From positions 186,001 to 250,000 of the forward strand of contig NZ_CP029356.1 of NCBI RefSeq assembly GCF_003130795.1: a stretch of 64,000 nt of DNA, written 5' to 3'. Shown here in pieces: positions 53,557 through 62,717 of the stretch. This DNA comes from Azospirillum thermophilum (GTDB lineage Bacteria > Pseudomonadota > Alphaproteobacteria > Azospirillales > Azospirillaceae). How positions within the stretch are numbered: the first letter of the stretch is position 1; each line of letters begins with the position of its first letter. The translations under genes were made by a program, and so were the position numbers. Under the pieces are notes generated by a model that was not told the DNA's origin, made no database searches, and saw only the letters and a list, made by a program, of their open reading frames with translations.

Positions 53557-53705
53557 GGGAATGCCGCCTCGCTGCCGATGCCAACCGGGGCAGTCTACCA
53601 CGTCCGGAACGCTTTGCCAGCCGCCGGCCACGCGGTTTGACTGGACGGGACGGCCCGCTCTGCGCGACAAGACGGCTTCGCATTCCGTTGGACCGCAGGG
53701 GATCC

Positions 53706-56399
53706 ATGGCGACCATCGCCGAAGCCCTGGCGCTCGCCGCCGACCACCATCAGGCCGGCCGGCTGGCCGAGGCAGAGACGCTCTACCGCCGCATCCTGGA
53801 GGCGGATCCCGAGAACGCCCCCGCCCTGCATCTGCTGGGCGTCCTGGCGGCGCAGCTCGGCCATTTCGCCGCGGCGGCCGAGCTGATCGGCGAGGCGATC
53901 CGCCACAACCCGTCCGTGCCGGACTATCACCGCCACCGCGCCATGGCGCTCGACCGGCTCGGCCGGACGGAGGAGGCCGCCGACGCCTGCGCCGCGGCCG
54001 CCGGCCTCGCCCCCGGCCACGCCGACACCCTGTTCAACCTGGGCGTCCTGCTCGACCGGCTGGGCCGGCGGGGCGAAGCCGCCGACGCCTTCGCCGGCGC
54101 GCTGGACGCCGATCCCGGCCACGCCGGCGCCGCCAACAACCGCGGCCTCGTCCTGCGCAGCCTGGGGCGGGAGGAGGAGGCGGCGGAGAGCTTCGGCCGC
54201 GCCGGGCGGATCGACCCCGGCTTCGCCGCCGCCTGGTACCATCAGGCCCTCGCCCTCACCGCCCTGGGGCGGGAGGAGGAGGCGCGGACCGCGCTCCGCC
54301 GCGCGGTCTCCGCCGATCCCGCGCTGGCCGGCGCCCAGGTCAACCTCGCCAACGCGCTGCAGACCGCCGGCCGGGCGGAGGCGGCGGCGCGCCATTACGA
54401 CCATGCCCTGCGCCTCGATCCCGGCCTCGCCGCGGCGTGGCGCGGCCTCGCCTCCCTGCGCCATGGGCAGGGCCGCTTCACGGAGGCCGCCGCCGCCTAT
54501 GGCGAGGCGATCCGCCGGGGGACGCCCGATCCCTTCCTGTGGAACGCGCTGGGAACCTGCCGGATGGCCGCCGGGGACGGTGCGGGCGCCGCCGCCGCCT
54601 TCACCGCCTGGGCAGCCGTCGACCCCGGCGACGCGGAGGCGCACTACGCCCTGGCCGTGGCGGCGGCGCGGGCGGGGGACGATGACGGCGCCGAGCGCGC
54701 CTACCGCCGCACCGTCCGCCTCGTCCCCGGCGACAGCCGGCCGCCCGGCAATCTCGCCCTGCTGCTCGCCGGGGCCGGGCGCCACGGCGAGGCGATCGCG
54801 CCGCTGCGGCTGGTGGTGACGCTGAACCCGACGCTGGCCGAGCCCTGGTACAATCTCGGCGTCTCGCTGCGGCTGGAGGAGCGGGGCGCGGAGGCGGTGG
54901 AGGCCTACCGCCGCGCCCTGATCCTGCGGCCGGACGACCTGGCCGCCGCCTACAACCGCGCCGTCGATCTGCAGGAGCTCGGCCGGATCGAGGAGGCCGC
55001 GGCCGGCTACCGCCGGGTGCTGGCGCTCGCCCCCTGCCACGGCGAGGCCCACTGCAATCTCGCCAGCGTCTTGCGGGCCGCCGCCCGCTATGCCGAGTCC
55101 ACCGCCGGCTACCGCCATGCCCTGGATCTGGAGCCCGGCAGCGTGGCGGCCCACCGCAACCTGCTGTCCGCCATCCTCTACGACCCGGCCTGGACGGAAG
55201 CCCGGCGCTTCGCCGAGCACCGCCGCTTCGAGGAGCGGCACGCCCGGCCGCTCTATGCGCTGGCCCGGCCGCCGGAGGTCGTGCCCGACCCGGAGCGCCG
55301 GCTGCGCATCGGCTACCTCTCCTCCGACTTCCGCGAGCATCCGGTGGGACGGAACCTGGAGCCGCTGCTGGCCAGCCACGACCACGGCAGGGTCTTCGTC
55401 GCCTGCTATGCCGACGTGCCGCGGCCCGATGCCGCGACCGTCCGCTTCCAGGGCCATGCCGACCTGTGGCGGCCGATCGCCGGCCTGTCCGACGCCGAGG
55501 TGGCGGAGCGGATCCGCGCCGACCGCATCGACGTGCTGGTGCTGCTGGCCGGCCGCTTCGACAACAACCGGCCGCTGGTCGCCGCCTACCGCCCGGCACC
55601 GTTGCAGGTCAGCCTCTATGACGGGGCGACCAGCGGGCTGGAGGCGATGGACGCCATCCTGACCGACCGGGTGATGACCCCGCGCCACGGCGCCGAGCTG
55701 TTCACCGAGCGTCCGGTCCGCCTGCCCACCCTCTACGCCTATTCCCCGATCCCCGAGGCGCCGGAGGTGACGCCGCCGCCGCTGCTGGACCACGGGACGG
55801 TCACCTTCGGCAGCTTCAACAACCCGGCGAAGCTGTCGGACGAGGCGCTGGCCCTGTGGGCGCGCGTGCTGCGGGCGGTGCCGGGTTCCCGCCTCGCCCT
55901 CAAGTACAAGAACCTCTACGCCGCCCCCGGCCTGCAGGCCCGCATCCGCGGCGTGCTGTCGGCCGGCGGCGTCGATCCCGCCCGCGTCGTCACCCCCGCC
56001 GCGGTGCAGGAGCGGCAGCACCACCTGGCGCTCTACCGCGGGGTGGACGTGGCGCTCGACCCCTTCCCCTTCTGCGGCGCGACCACGACCTTCGAGGCGC
56101 TCTACATGGGCGTGCCGGTGGTGACGCTGCCGGGCGCCAACATGATGAGCCGCTGGTCCGCCTCGCTGCTGGCCGCCGTCGGGCTGCCGGACCTGATCGC
56201 CGGCACCCCCGACGACTATGTGCGGATCGCGGCCGGGCTCGCCGGCGATCCGCGGCGCCTGTCGGAGCTGCGCGCGGCGCTGCGCCCGCGCATCCATGCC
56301 GCCCCCTTCCTCGACGGGCGCAGCCGTGCCCGCAACATGGAACGCGTCTGCCGCGCCCTGTGGCGCCGCTGGTGCGCCGGGCGCCCCGCACAGCGTTGA
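53706..56399 (+). CDS. TPR protein with SPINDLY/O-GlcNAc-transferase-like C-terminal domain
   Basis: 897 residues. About 13-14 tetratricopeptide repeats fill residues 1-490 (A-x-x-L-x-G-x-x-E-A-A pattern, for example LNPTLAEPWYNLGVSLRLEERGAEAVEAYRRAL). The C-terminal domain starts with RLRIGYLSSDFREHPVGRNLEPLLASHDHG and ends with the GT41 donor-site block VDVALDPFPFCGATTTFEALYMGVPVVTLPGANMMSRWSASLLAAVGLPDLIA. At the usual H-x-GYPGTTG acceptor loop it instead has SLYDGATSGLEAMDAILTD, an unusual variant. Such proteins glycosylate flagellins or other proteins; a FlgC-like gene starts 150 bp away on the opposite strand. ATG 53706 has AGGGG upstream. Confidence 0.88.
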   Translation: MATIAEALALAADHHQAGRLAEAETLYRRILEADPENAPALHLLGVLAAQLGHFAAAAELIGEAIRHNPSVPDYHRHRAMALDRLGRTEEAADACAAAAGLAPGHADTLFNLGVLLDRLGRRGEAADAFAGALDADPGHAGAANNRGLVLRSLGREEEAAESFGRAGRIDPGFAAAWYHQALALTALGREEEARTALRRAVSADPALAGAQVNLANALQTAGRAEAAARHYDHALRLDPGLAAAWRGLASLRHGQGRFTEAAAAYGEAIRRGTPDPFLWNALGTCRMAAGDGAGAAAAFTAWAAVDPGDAEAHYALAVAAARAGDDDGAERAYRRTVRLVPGDSRPPGNLALLLAGAGRHGEAIAPLRLVVTLNPTLAEPWYNLGVSLRLEERGAEAVEAYRRALILRPDDLAAAYNRAVDLQELGRIEEAAAGYRRVLALAPCHGEAHCNLASVLRAAARYAESTAGYRHALDLEPGSVAAHRNLLSAILYDPAWTEARRFAEHRRFEERHARPLYALARPPEVVPDPERRLRIGYLSSDFREHPVGRNLEPLLASHDHGRVFVACYADVPRPDAATVRFQGHADLWRPIAGLSDAEVAERIRADRIDVLVLLAGRFDNNRPLVAAYRPAPLQVSLYDGATSGLEAMDAILTDRVMTPRHGAELFTERPVRLPTLYAYSPIPEAPEVTPPPLLDHGTVTFGSFNNPAKLSDEALALWARVLRAVPGSRLALKYKNLYAAPGLQARIRGVLSAGGVDPARVVTPAAVQERQHHLALYRGVDVALDPFPFCGATTTFEALYMGVPVVTLPGANMMSRWSASLLAAVGLPDLIAGTPDDYVRIAAGLAGDPRRLSELRAALRPRIHAAPFLDGRSRARNMERVCRALWRRWCAGRPAQR

Positions 56400-56524
56400 A
56401 GGCGGCCCGGCGTCGAGGCGGCCCGGCGGGCGCCGCCGGCCGGTCAATCGCCGCTGTATCTTTTGCGGGCCTTGCGCCATGATCGGGTGTGGAACCGGGC
56501 GGTTTTTCGCCCGGAACCTGCGTC

Positions 56525-57400
56525 ATGAACAGCCGCGCCGCCGGGGTCGCCGTTTCGATGGTCTATGCCGCTTTCGACCTGCCCGACTTCCACCTGATCG
56601 CCGCCGGGCAGACCGATGTCGGCCGGACCCGCTCCCGCAACGAGGACGGCTTCGACCTCGACGAGGCGGCGGAGTTCGCGGTGGTCTGCGACGGCATGGG
56701 CGGCCATGCCGGTGGCGACATCGCGAGCCGGACGGCGGTGGAGGCCGTCGCCGGGGCGTTGCGCGACTTCATGCCGGCCGCCAGGGCCGCATCGGACCGC
56801 CCGCCGGCGCCGGCCGACGACCATGACTGCACCCTGTCCGAGCCGGCCGGCGGCACCTCCGTCCTGCACGAGGCGGTGTCGGCGGTGCGCGCCGCGGTGC
56901 AGGAGGCCAACCAGCGGATCCACCGGCAGAACCGCGAGCGCGGCTATGCCGACGGGCGCGGCATGGGCACGACGCTGGTCGGCTATTGGCGGGTGCCGGG
57001 CACCGCGAAGCTGGTCGCCTTCCATGCCGGCGACAGCCGCCTCTACCGCCTGCGCGACGGGGAGCTGCTGGCCCTGACGCGCGACCACAGCCTCTACCAG
57101 ATGTGGCTGGACAATGGCGGGACCGGCGTCGCCCCCCAGCGCAACATCATCGTCCGCGCGCTGGGCACCGGAGGGGCGGTCGAGCCCGACATCTGCCTCT
57201 ACTCGCTGATGCCGGGCGACGTCTATCTGCTCTGCTCCGACGGGCTGAACGGGCTGGTGCCGGATGCGATGATCACCCGCATCCTCGCGCGGGAGCCGCA
57301 GCCGCGCGCCGCCTGCGCCGCCCTGGTCGACGCCGCCAACGCCGCCGGCGGGCTCGACAACATTACGGTGGTGGTCGCCCGGCTGGTGCCAAGGGCCTAG
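56525..57400 (+). CDS. PP2C-family serine/threonine protein phosphatase
   Basis: 291 residues from ATG 56525 (GTG 56489 and ATG 56558 are alternatives; none has a strong ribosome site). PP2C motifs in order: AGQTDVGRTRSRNEDGF, VVCDGMGGHAGGDIAS, GMGTTLVGYWR, AFHAGDSRLYRLRDGELLALTRDHS, LLCSDGLNGLV and GLDNITVVVARL. Metal-binding Asp residues are present. Stp1/PrpC-type enzymes oppose Hanks-type kinases or control type VI secretion; no such kinase gene is in the window. The gene ends 12 bp from the convergent DHA2 exporter gene. Confidence 0.9.
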   Translation: MNSRAAGVAVSMVYAAFDLPDFHLIAAGQTDVGRTRSRNEDGFDLDEAAEFAVVCDGMGGHAGGDIASRTAVEAVAGALRDFMPAARAASDRPPAPADDHDCTLSEPAGGTSVLHEAVSAVRAAVQEANQRIHRQNRERGYADGRGMGTTLVGYWRVPGTAKLVAFHAGDSRLYRLRDGELLALTRDHSLYQMWLDNGGTGVAPQRNIIVRALGTGGAVEPDICLYSLMPGDVYLLCSDGLNGLVPDAMITRILAREPQPRAACAALVDAANAAGGLDNITVVVARLVPRA

Positions 57401-57412
57401 GCGGGTGTCGCG

Positions 57413-58858
57413 CTAGGCGGGCCTTCCCCGCTCGCGCCGGCGCAGGACGCTCGACACCCCCGCGACGGCCGACAGCACCGCCCCCAGCGCCGTGGCGACC
57501 AGCGTGCCGCTGTCCTTGGGCAGCAGGCCGAAGATCAGCCCGACCGCCGCCGCCCCCAGCGTCTGGCCCAGCAGCCGCGCGGTGGACTGGATGCCGCTGG
57601 CGCCGCCGCTGCGCTCCTTGGGCGCGCTCGACACCAGGATCTTGTTGTTTGGCGTCTGGAACAGGCCGAAGCCGAAGCCGGCGAGCGCCATCCGCCACGC
57701 CACGTCCAGGCTGTGCGGCGCGGCCGGCAGCAGCACCAGCGACGCCATGCCCAGCGCCAGCAGCGTCAGGCCGACGGCGCTGAGCACGCTCGGGTCGTAG
57801 CGGTCGGCGAGCCGGCCGGCGACCGGCGCCACCACCGCGACCGCCAGCGGCCAGGGCGTCATCAGCAGCCCGGACTCGGCCAGAGAACGGCCGATCACGT
57901 CCTCGAAATAGAAGGGCATGGCGACGAAGGCGATGGCCTGGGTGGCGAAGGAACAGACGGAGGTGACGACGGTCAGCGCGAAGATCGGCCGGCGCAGCAG
58001 GTCGACCGGGACCAGCGGCGCCGCCTGCGCCTGCGACCGCCGGACCAGCACCGTCCCCACCGCCAGCGCCGCGGCGAGCTGCAGACCGACCATCCAGCCG
58101 GGCTGGCTGCCGTCCACCCCCTTGAAGCCGGTGATCAGCAGCCCGATGGTCAGGGCGCTCAATCCCGCGCCGACGAAGTCGAAGCGGTGGCCGGAGGGCG
58201 GCGAGTCCGGCAGCGACCGCGCGGCGATCACCAGCGCCACCAGCCCGAGCGGCACATTGACCGCGAACAGCCACTGCCAGGAGGCGACGGAGAGGATCAG
58301 CGCCGCGATGCTCGGCCCGGCGGCCGAGGTGACCGCCACGATCATCGCGTTGTAGCCGACCCCGCGGCCGAGCTGCGCCTGCGGGTAGATGTAGCGGACC
58401 AGCGCGATGTTCACGCTCATGATCCCGGCCCCGCCGAACCCCTGGAGGACGCGGGCGAGCGTCAGGGTCAGCAGCGTGTCCGACAGGGCGCAGGCGGCCG
58501 ACGCCAGGGTGAAGACCAGAAGCCCTCCCCAGTAGACCCGGCGGTAGCCGACGATGTCGCCGAGCGACGCGAAGGGGAACAGCGAGACGGTGACCGCCAT
58601 CTGGTAGGCGTTGACCACCCAGATCGAATCGGCGGCGCTGATCGCGAAGGACTTCTCGATGGTCGGCAGCGCGATGTTGGCGATGGCGCCGTCCAGCACC
58701 GCCATCACCAAAGCCACCGTCATCGTCAGCACCGCCCAGTAGCGCTGCGGCACCGGCAGCCCGTCGCCCGGCGGCGGGGCGGACGGCGGGGCGGACGGCG
58801 GGGCGGTCCTCACGGCCGCGGGGTCGGGGATCGGGTGGTCCGGCATGGCATGGAGCAT
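57413..58858 (-). CDS. MFS multidrug exporter, DHA2 family (14-helix, EmrB/QacA-like)
   Basis: 481 residues (ATG 58858, or ATG 58846) with about 14 membrane segments. Diagnostic motifs: AVLTMTVALVMAVLDGAIANIALPTIEKSF (motif D1 with the membrane Asp), WVVNAYQMAVTVSLFPFASLGDIVGYRRVYWGG (motif A) and ARVLQGFGGAGIMSVNIALVR (motif B). It should be a proton-coupled drug antiporter in the inner membrane. The N-terminal 45 residues are Pro/Ala-rich and probably cytoplasmic, with the repeat APPSAPPSAPP. No linked adaptor (EmrA-type) gene or regulator is seen. Confidence 0.9.
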   Translation of the reverse strand: MLHAMPDHPIPDPAAVRTAPPSAPPSAPPPGDGLPVPQRYWAVLTMTVALVMAVLDGAIANIALPTIEKSFAISAADSIWVVNAYQMAVTVSLFPFASLGDIVGYRRVYWGGLLVFTLASAACALSDTLLTLTLARVLQGFGGAGIMSVNIALVRYIYPQAQLGRGVGYNAMIVAVTSAAGPSIAALILSVASWQWLFAVNVPLGLVALVIAARSLPDSPPSGHRFDFVGAGLSALTIGLLITGFKGVDGSQPGWMVGLQLAAALAVGTVLVRRSQAQAAPLVPVDLLRRPIFALTVVTSVCSFATQAIAFVAMPFYFEDVIGRSLAESGLLMTPWPLAVAVVAPVAGRLADRYDPSVLSAVGLTLLALGMASLVLLPAAPHSLDVAWRMALAGFGFGLFQTPNNKILVSSAPKERSGGASGIQSTARLLGQTLGAAAVGLIFGLLPKDSGTLVATALGAVLSAVAGVSSVLRRRERGRPA

Positions 58859-58993
58859 ACGGAGGGTCGGCGCCTCCCCCGCCACGGTTTTCCCGCATGC
58901 ATGCGTTGCAGCGGACGGCTCCGCCCCGGAACCCCCGGGGGCCGCTCCATGTTGGGAAGGCTGAGGACGTTACGAAACCGGAAAGAGGCTCCG

Positions 58994-59185
58994 ATGACCA
59001 AGCACATGCCCCCCGTCCCGCCGGCCGGCCGCAGCGACAAGGGTCCCGGCGGCGCCACCGACCCGTCGGCCGACGACACCAACGACCGGGGGAACCGCGA
59101 GGTGCCGGCCAACCTGAAGGAACAGGACCGGCAGGGCGACATCAAGCAGAACACCACCCACCAGGGCTACCAGCAGGACCGCTGA
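58994..59185 (+). CDS. Small hydrophilic protein of unknown function (63 residues)
   Basis: 63 residues, MTKHMPPVPPAGRSDKGPGG at the start and NLKEQDRQGDIKQNTTHQGY near the end. Rich in Gly, Asp, Asn, Gln and Pro, with no hydrophobic segment, so probably disordered. AAGAGG lies 7 nt before the ATG. A related-looking tiny gene follows 20 bp downstream. Similar small disordered proteins in alphaproteobacteria are often stress-induced, but I cannot state a function. Confidence 0.65.
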   Translation: MTKHMPPVPPAGRSDKGPGGATDPSADDTNDRGNREVPANLKEQDRQGDIKQNTTHQGYQQDR

Positions 59186-59205
59186 CCCCAGCAGGAGCCG
59201 ACAGC

Positions 59206-59403
59206 ATGTCGAGAAACACCGCGGACACCAACCGCCACCATGGCGGTCCCGGCAGCAGCCAGCAGGACGCCACCGAACCGATGACGCCGGAGGAGAAGCA
59301 CCCCCGCCCCGGCGAGCCGACCAACGGTCCCAACAGCACCGTGTCGAGCGGCGGGGGCGAGCGCGACCGCCGTCACACCCACGACCCGGCGACGAAGCGC
59401 TGA
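59206..59403 (+). CDS. Small hydrophilic protein of unknown function (65 residues)
   Basis: 65 residues, very polar and rich in Asn, Thr, His, Gly, Pro and Arg (SRNTADTNRHHGGPGSSQQD; PGEPTNGPNSTVSSGGGERD). Likely disordered. AGGAG lies 9 nt before ATG 59206, a good site, and the gene directly follows the other small hydrophilic gene, so they form a two-gene unit. It ends 22 bp from the convergent cueR-like gene. Function unknown. Confidence 0.6.
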   Translation: MSRNTADTNRHHGGPGSSQQDATEPMTPEEKHPRPGEPTNGPNSTVSSGGGERDRRHTHDPATKR

Positions 59404-59425
59404 TCCGTCCCCGGGAGTCCCGGCC

Positions 59426-59814
59426 TCACGACTGCGCCAGATCCCGCAGGATCGGGCATTCGGGACGGTCGTCGCCGTGGCAGGCGTCGGCCAGCTCCCG
59501 CAGCGTGTCGCTCATGGCGCGCAGCTCGGCGATCTTCGCCTCCAGCTCCTCGATGTGGGCGAGCGCCACCCGCTTGACCTCGGAGCTGCAGCGCGAGCGG
59601 TCCTGCCACAGCCCGACGAGGTGCTGGATCCGCTCGATCCCGAAGCCCAGCGTCCGGGCCCGCCTGATGAAGCGCAGCACATTCACGTCGGTCTGCGTGT
59701 AGACCCGGTAGCCGGACGCGGTGCGTCCGGCCTCGGGATCAGCCCGATCGATTCGTAATAGCGGATCAGCTTGGCGCTGACCCCGGACGCCTTGGCGGCG
59801 TCGCCGATGGTCAT
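59426..59814 (-). pseudogene. cueR: MerR-family copper regulator (CueR-like), frameshifted
   Basis: The first about 27 codons ([27 protein letters not shown], the MerR helix-turn-helix) are in one frame; the rest (AGRTASGYRVYTQTD, VLRFIRRARTLGFGIERIQHLVGLW) is in the next. One missing base near 59732-59737 explains it. The C-terminal loop has CHGDDRPECPI, two Cys in the position of the copper-binding loop of CueR (C-x7-C). ATG 59814 overlaps the copA stop as ATGA, so it is translationally coupled to the ATPase gene; ATG 59820 is also in frame. The operator-like promoters of copA and copZ have the long spacer expected for MerR-type activators. Confidence 0.85.
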
Positions 59815-62288
59815 CGACATGGTGCCCCCTGGCGTTTCGGCGGCGCCCAGCCGCGCAGCGTCAGCGCGTTCGCCACGACGCTGACCGAGCTCAGCGCCAT
59901 CGCCCCGCCCGCCAGGACCGGGCTGAGATAGCCCAGCGCCGCCAGCGGAATGCCCACGACATTGTAGAAGAAGGCCCAGAACAGCCCCTGGCGGATCTTG
60001 GCGTAGGTCCGCCGCGACACGTCGAGCGAGCCCGGCACCAGCAGCGGATCGCCGCGCATCAGCGTCACGCCGGCGGTGTGCATGGCGACGTCCGTGCCGG
60101 TCGCCATGGCGATTCCGACATCGGCGGCGGCCAGCGCCGGGGCGTCGTTGATGCCGTCGCCGACCATGGCGACGGTCTTCCCCTCCGCCTTCAGCGCCGC
60201 CACCACGGCGGCCTTGTCGCCCGGCAGCACCTCGGCGAAGACCCGGTCGATGCCGAGGTCGGCGGCCACCGCGCGGGCCGCACCCCGGCTGTCGCCGGTG
60301 ACCATCACCGGCTCCACCCCCTGCTCCTTCAGGGAGCGGACGGCGACGCGGGCGCTCTCCTTCACCGTGTCCCCGAAGGCGACGAGGCCGAGCGCCCGCG
60401 GCGCCGGCGCCGTCTCCGCCAGCCAGGAGACGGTGTGGCCCGAGGACTCCAGCGCCGCGGCCCGCCCGGCGAGCGCGGGATCGGCGACGCCGTTTTCCGC
60501 CATCAGCCGGCCGCTGCCCAGCAGGACGCGGCGCCCCTCCACCATGCCCGACACGCCCCGCCCGGCCAGCGCGCGGAACTCCGCCGTCTGGAGCGGCGCG
60601 AGGCCGGCCGCCGCGGCTCGCTCGCGCACCGCCTGGGCCAGGGGATGCTCGCTGCCCGCCTGCAGCCCGGCCGCCAGCCGCAGCAGCGCCGCCTCGTCGC
60701 TCCCGGCCGCCGGGACGAGGCCGGTGACGCGCGGCTTGCCCTCAGTCAGCGTGCCGGTCTTGTCGAAGGCGACGGCGGTGACGGCATGCGCCCGCTCCAG
60801 CGCCTCGGCGTCCTTGATGAGGATGCCGTGCCGCGCCGCCGCCCCGGTGCCGACCATGATCGCGGTCGGGGTGGCGAGGCCCAGCGCGCAGGGGCAGGCG
60901 ATGACCAGGACCGACACGGCGGTGATGATCGCCCGCTCGACGTCGCCGCCGGCGATCCACCAGCCGGCGAAGGTCGCCAGCGCGATCGCCAGCACCACCG
61001 GGACGAAGACGGCGCTGACCCTGTCGACCAGCCGCTGGATCGGCGCCTTGGAGGCCTGGGCGCCCTCCACCATGCGGACGATCTGCGCCAGCATGGTCTC
61101 GGCCCCGACCGCCAGAGTCTCCACCACCAGCCGGCCGTCGACGTTGATGGCGCCGCCGGTCACCCGGTCGCCCGGCGCCTTCTCCACCGGCAGGCTCTCG
61201 CCGGTCAGCATGGATTCGTCGACGCTGCCGCTGCCCTCCGCCACCCGGCCGTCCACCGGGATGCGCTCGCCGGGGCGGACGACGACGCGGTCGCCGGGGC
61301 GCACCTGCTCCACCGGCACCTCGGTCTCGCCGCCGTCGCGCAGCAGCCGGGCGGTGTCGGGGCGCAGGTCCATCAGCGCGCGGATCGCCGCCGCCGTCTG
61401 GCCCTTGGCCCGCGATTCCAGCCATTTGCCGAACAGCACGAAGGTGATGAGGACGGCCGACGCCTCGAAATAGAGGTGCGGCGCGTGGCCGTGCGCCGCC
61501 GTCAGCAGCATGTGGAGGCTGAGCCCCCAGGCCGCCGAGGTGCCGAGCGCCACCAGCAGGTCCATGTTGCCGGCCCCCGCCCGCACCGCCTTCCAGCCGG
61601 CACGGTAGAAGCGGGCGCCGAGCCAGAACTGCACCGGCGAGGCGAGGAGGAGCTGAAGCCAGCCCGGCAGCATCCAGTCCAGCCCCAGCAGGTCGCCGGC
61701 CATCCCGGCGACGAGCGGCAGCGACAGCGCCGCGGCGATCAGGACGTGCCGCAGTTCCCGCCGGCCGCGCGCCGCCGCCTCGTCGCCCTCGGCCCCCTTC
61801 GGCCGGTCGGCCGGGACCGGGGCGGCGGTGAAGCCGGCCGTCTCGACCGCCTCGGCCAGACGGGCGGCATCGACCGCGCCGGCATAGGCGACGACATGCG
61901 CCCGCTCGGTCGCCAGATTGACCGCGGCGCTGGAGACGCCGGGCACGCGGCCCAGCGCCTTCTCCACCCGCGCCACGCAGGAGGCGCAGGTCATGCCGCC
62001 GACCGTCAGATCGAAGCTCTCGGTCTGCGGCTCGAAGCCGGCGGCCTCGATGGCCTCGGCCACCGCCTTGGGATCGGGAGCGCCGTCGAACCGCACCCGC
62101 GCCCGCTCGGTCGCCAGATTGACCGACACCGACGACACGCCCGGCACGCGGCCCAGCGCCTTCTCGACCCGCCCGACGCAGGAGGCGCAGGTCATGCCGG
62201 ACACGCCGATGTCGAGAACATTGCCGGGGACATCGCCGGAAGGACGGGCGTCGTCTCCGGCCGCGCCGGGCAGCTCCACGGTGGACAT
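59811..62288 (-). CDS. copA: Copper-exporting P1B-type ATPase
   Basis: 825 residues from ATG 62288 (CAGGAG 8 nt upstream). Two N-terminal heavy-metal-binding domains, each with GMTCASC (first at residues 31-37), are followed by eight membrane helices, the TGES actuator motif ([18 protein letters not shown]), the intramembrane CPC motif ([24 protein letters not shown]), the phosphorylation site [12 protein letters not shown], the HP motif (SEHPLAQAV) and [22 protein letters not shown] plus two CxxC domains indicate Cu(I) efflux. It is transcribed from a CueR-type promoter just downstream of copZ and is followed by the overlapping cueR-like gene. Confidence 0.95.
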   Translation of the reverse strand: MSTVELPGAAGDDARPSGDVPGNVLDIGVSGMTCASCVGRVEKALGRVPGVSSVSVNLATERARVRFDGAPDPKAVAEAIEAAGFEPQTESFDLTVGGMTCASCVARVEKALGRVPGVSSAAVNLATERAHVVAYAGAVDAARLAEAVETAGFTAAPVPADRPKGAEGDEAAARGRRELRHVLIAAALSLPLVAGMAGDLLGLDWMLPGWLQLLLASPVQFWLGARFYRAGWKAVRAGAGNMDLLVALGTSAAWGLSLHMLLTAAHGHAPHLYFEASAVLITFVLFGKWLESRAKGQTAAAIRALMDLRPDTARLLRDGGETEVPVEQVRPGDRVVVRPGERIPVDGRVAEGSGSVDESMLTGESLPVEKAPGDRVTGGAINVDGRLVVETLAVGAETMLAQIVRMVEGAQASKAPIQRLVDRVSAVFVPVVLAIALATFAGWWIAGGDVERAIITAVSVLVIACPCALGLATPTAIMVGTGAAARHGILIKDAEALERAHAVTAVAFDKTGTLTEGKPRVTGLVPAAGSDEAALLRLAAGLQAGSEHPLAQAVRERAAAAGLAPLQTAEFRALAGRGVSGMVEGRRVLLGSGRLMAENGVADPALAGRAAALESSGHTVSWLAETAPAPRALGLVAFGDTVKESARVAVRSLKEQGVEPVMVTGDSRGAARAVAADLGIDRVFAEVLPGDKAAVVAALKAEGKTVAMVGDGINDAPALAAADVGIAMATGTDVAMHTAGVTLMRGDPLLVPGSLDVSRRTYAKIRQGLFWAFFYNVVGIPLAALGYLSPVLAGGAMALSSVSVVANALTLRGWAPPKRQGAPCR

Positions 62289-62340
62289 CGCAGATCTCCT
62301 GTACTGGCTCGCCGACCCTTCGGCCACCCCGCACCTGTGG

Positions 62341-62371
62341 TCAATAAGGGTTCCAGCGATGGGAAGGTCAA
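62341..62371 (-). promoter_or_regulatory. MerR/CueR-type promoter of copA
   Basis: Read leftward: TTGACC (62371-62366) as -35, a 19-nt spacer with CCTTCCCATCGCTGGAACC across it, then TATTGA (62346-62341) as -10. The overlong spacer holding a dyad is the hallmark of MerR-family promoters. The start codon of copA is 53 nt downstream. The -35 overlaps the stop codon of copZ. Confidence 0.75.
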
Positions 62372-62574
62372 GCCGCCGGAAGGCCCTGCGGTTCGAATCC
62401 GGCCGCGGTCAGCGCGTGGGTGACGGCGGCGGGGGCCGGCCGGCCGGCGACCTCGACGCTGCGGCTCGGCAGGTCGATGGCGACGCTCTCCACCCCCTCG
62501 ACCGTGCCGAGGGCCTTGCGGACCGAGGCGGCGCAGCCACCGCAGGTCATGCCGGGAATCGTGAAGCGCAGCAT
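62368..62574 (-). CDS. copZ: Copper chaperone CopZ-like heavy-metal-binding protein
   Basis: 68 residues, a single ferredoxin-like heavy-metal-associated domain starting [21 protein letters not shown] with the CxxC copper site, then [16 protein letters not shown]. It delivers Cu(I) to CopA or the regulator in the cytoplasm. ATG 62574 has AAGGAG 8 nt upstream; the frame is open to 62604. It lies 79 bp before copA on the same strand and has its own upstream CueR-type dyad. Confidence 0.88.
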   Translation of the reverse strand: MLRFTIPGMTCGGCAASVRKALGTVEGVESVAIDLPSRSVEVAGRPAPAAVTHALTAAGFEPQGLPAA

Positions 62575-62610
62575 GGGACTCTCCTTCGCATGGGACATAT
62601 CCATGTCCCC

Positions 62611-62641
62611 AGCCTCCGCCTTCCCATCGTTGGAAGGTCAA
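62611..62641 (-). promoter_or_regulatory. CueR-type operator/promoter of copZ
   Basis: Read leftward, TTGACC (62641-62636) is followed by the dyad CCTTCC-AACGATG-GGAAGG, a perfect 6-7-6 inverted repeat in the copper-regulator consensus. The -35 and dyad match those of copA; a -10 at 19-nt spacing (GAGGCT) is poor. The start codon of copZ is 37 nt downstream of the -10 position. Confidence 0.7.
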
Positions 62642-62717
62642 GAGGAAAAATGCGGCTGAACTTTCCGGCGCCGCGTCCGTTCCCCCTGCGCCCAGCCACC
62701 ACAGCGGTTTTCCCCCG

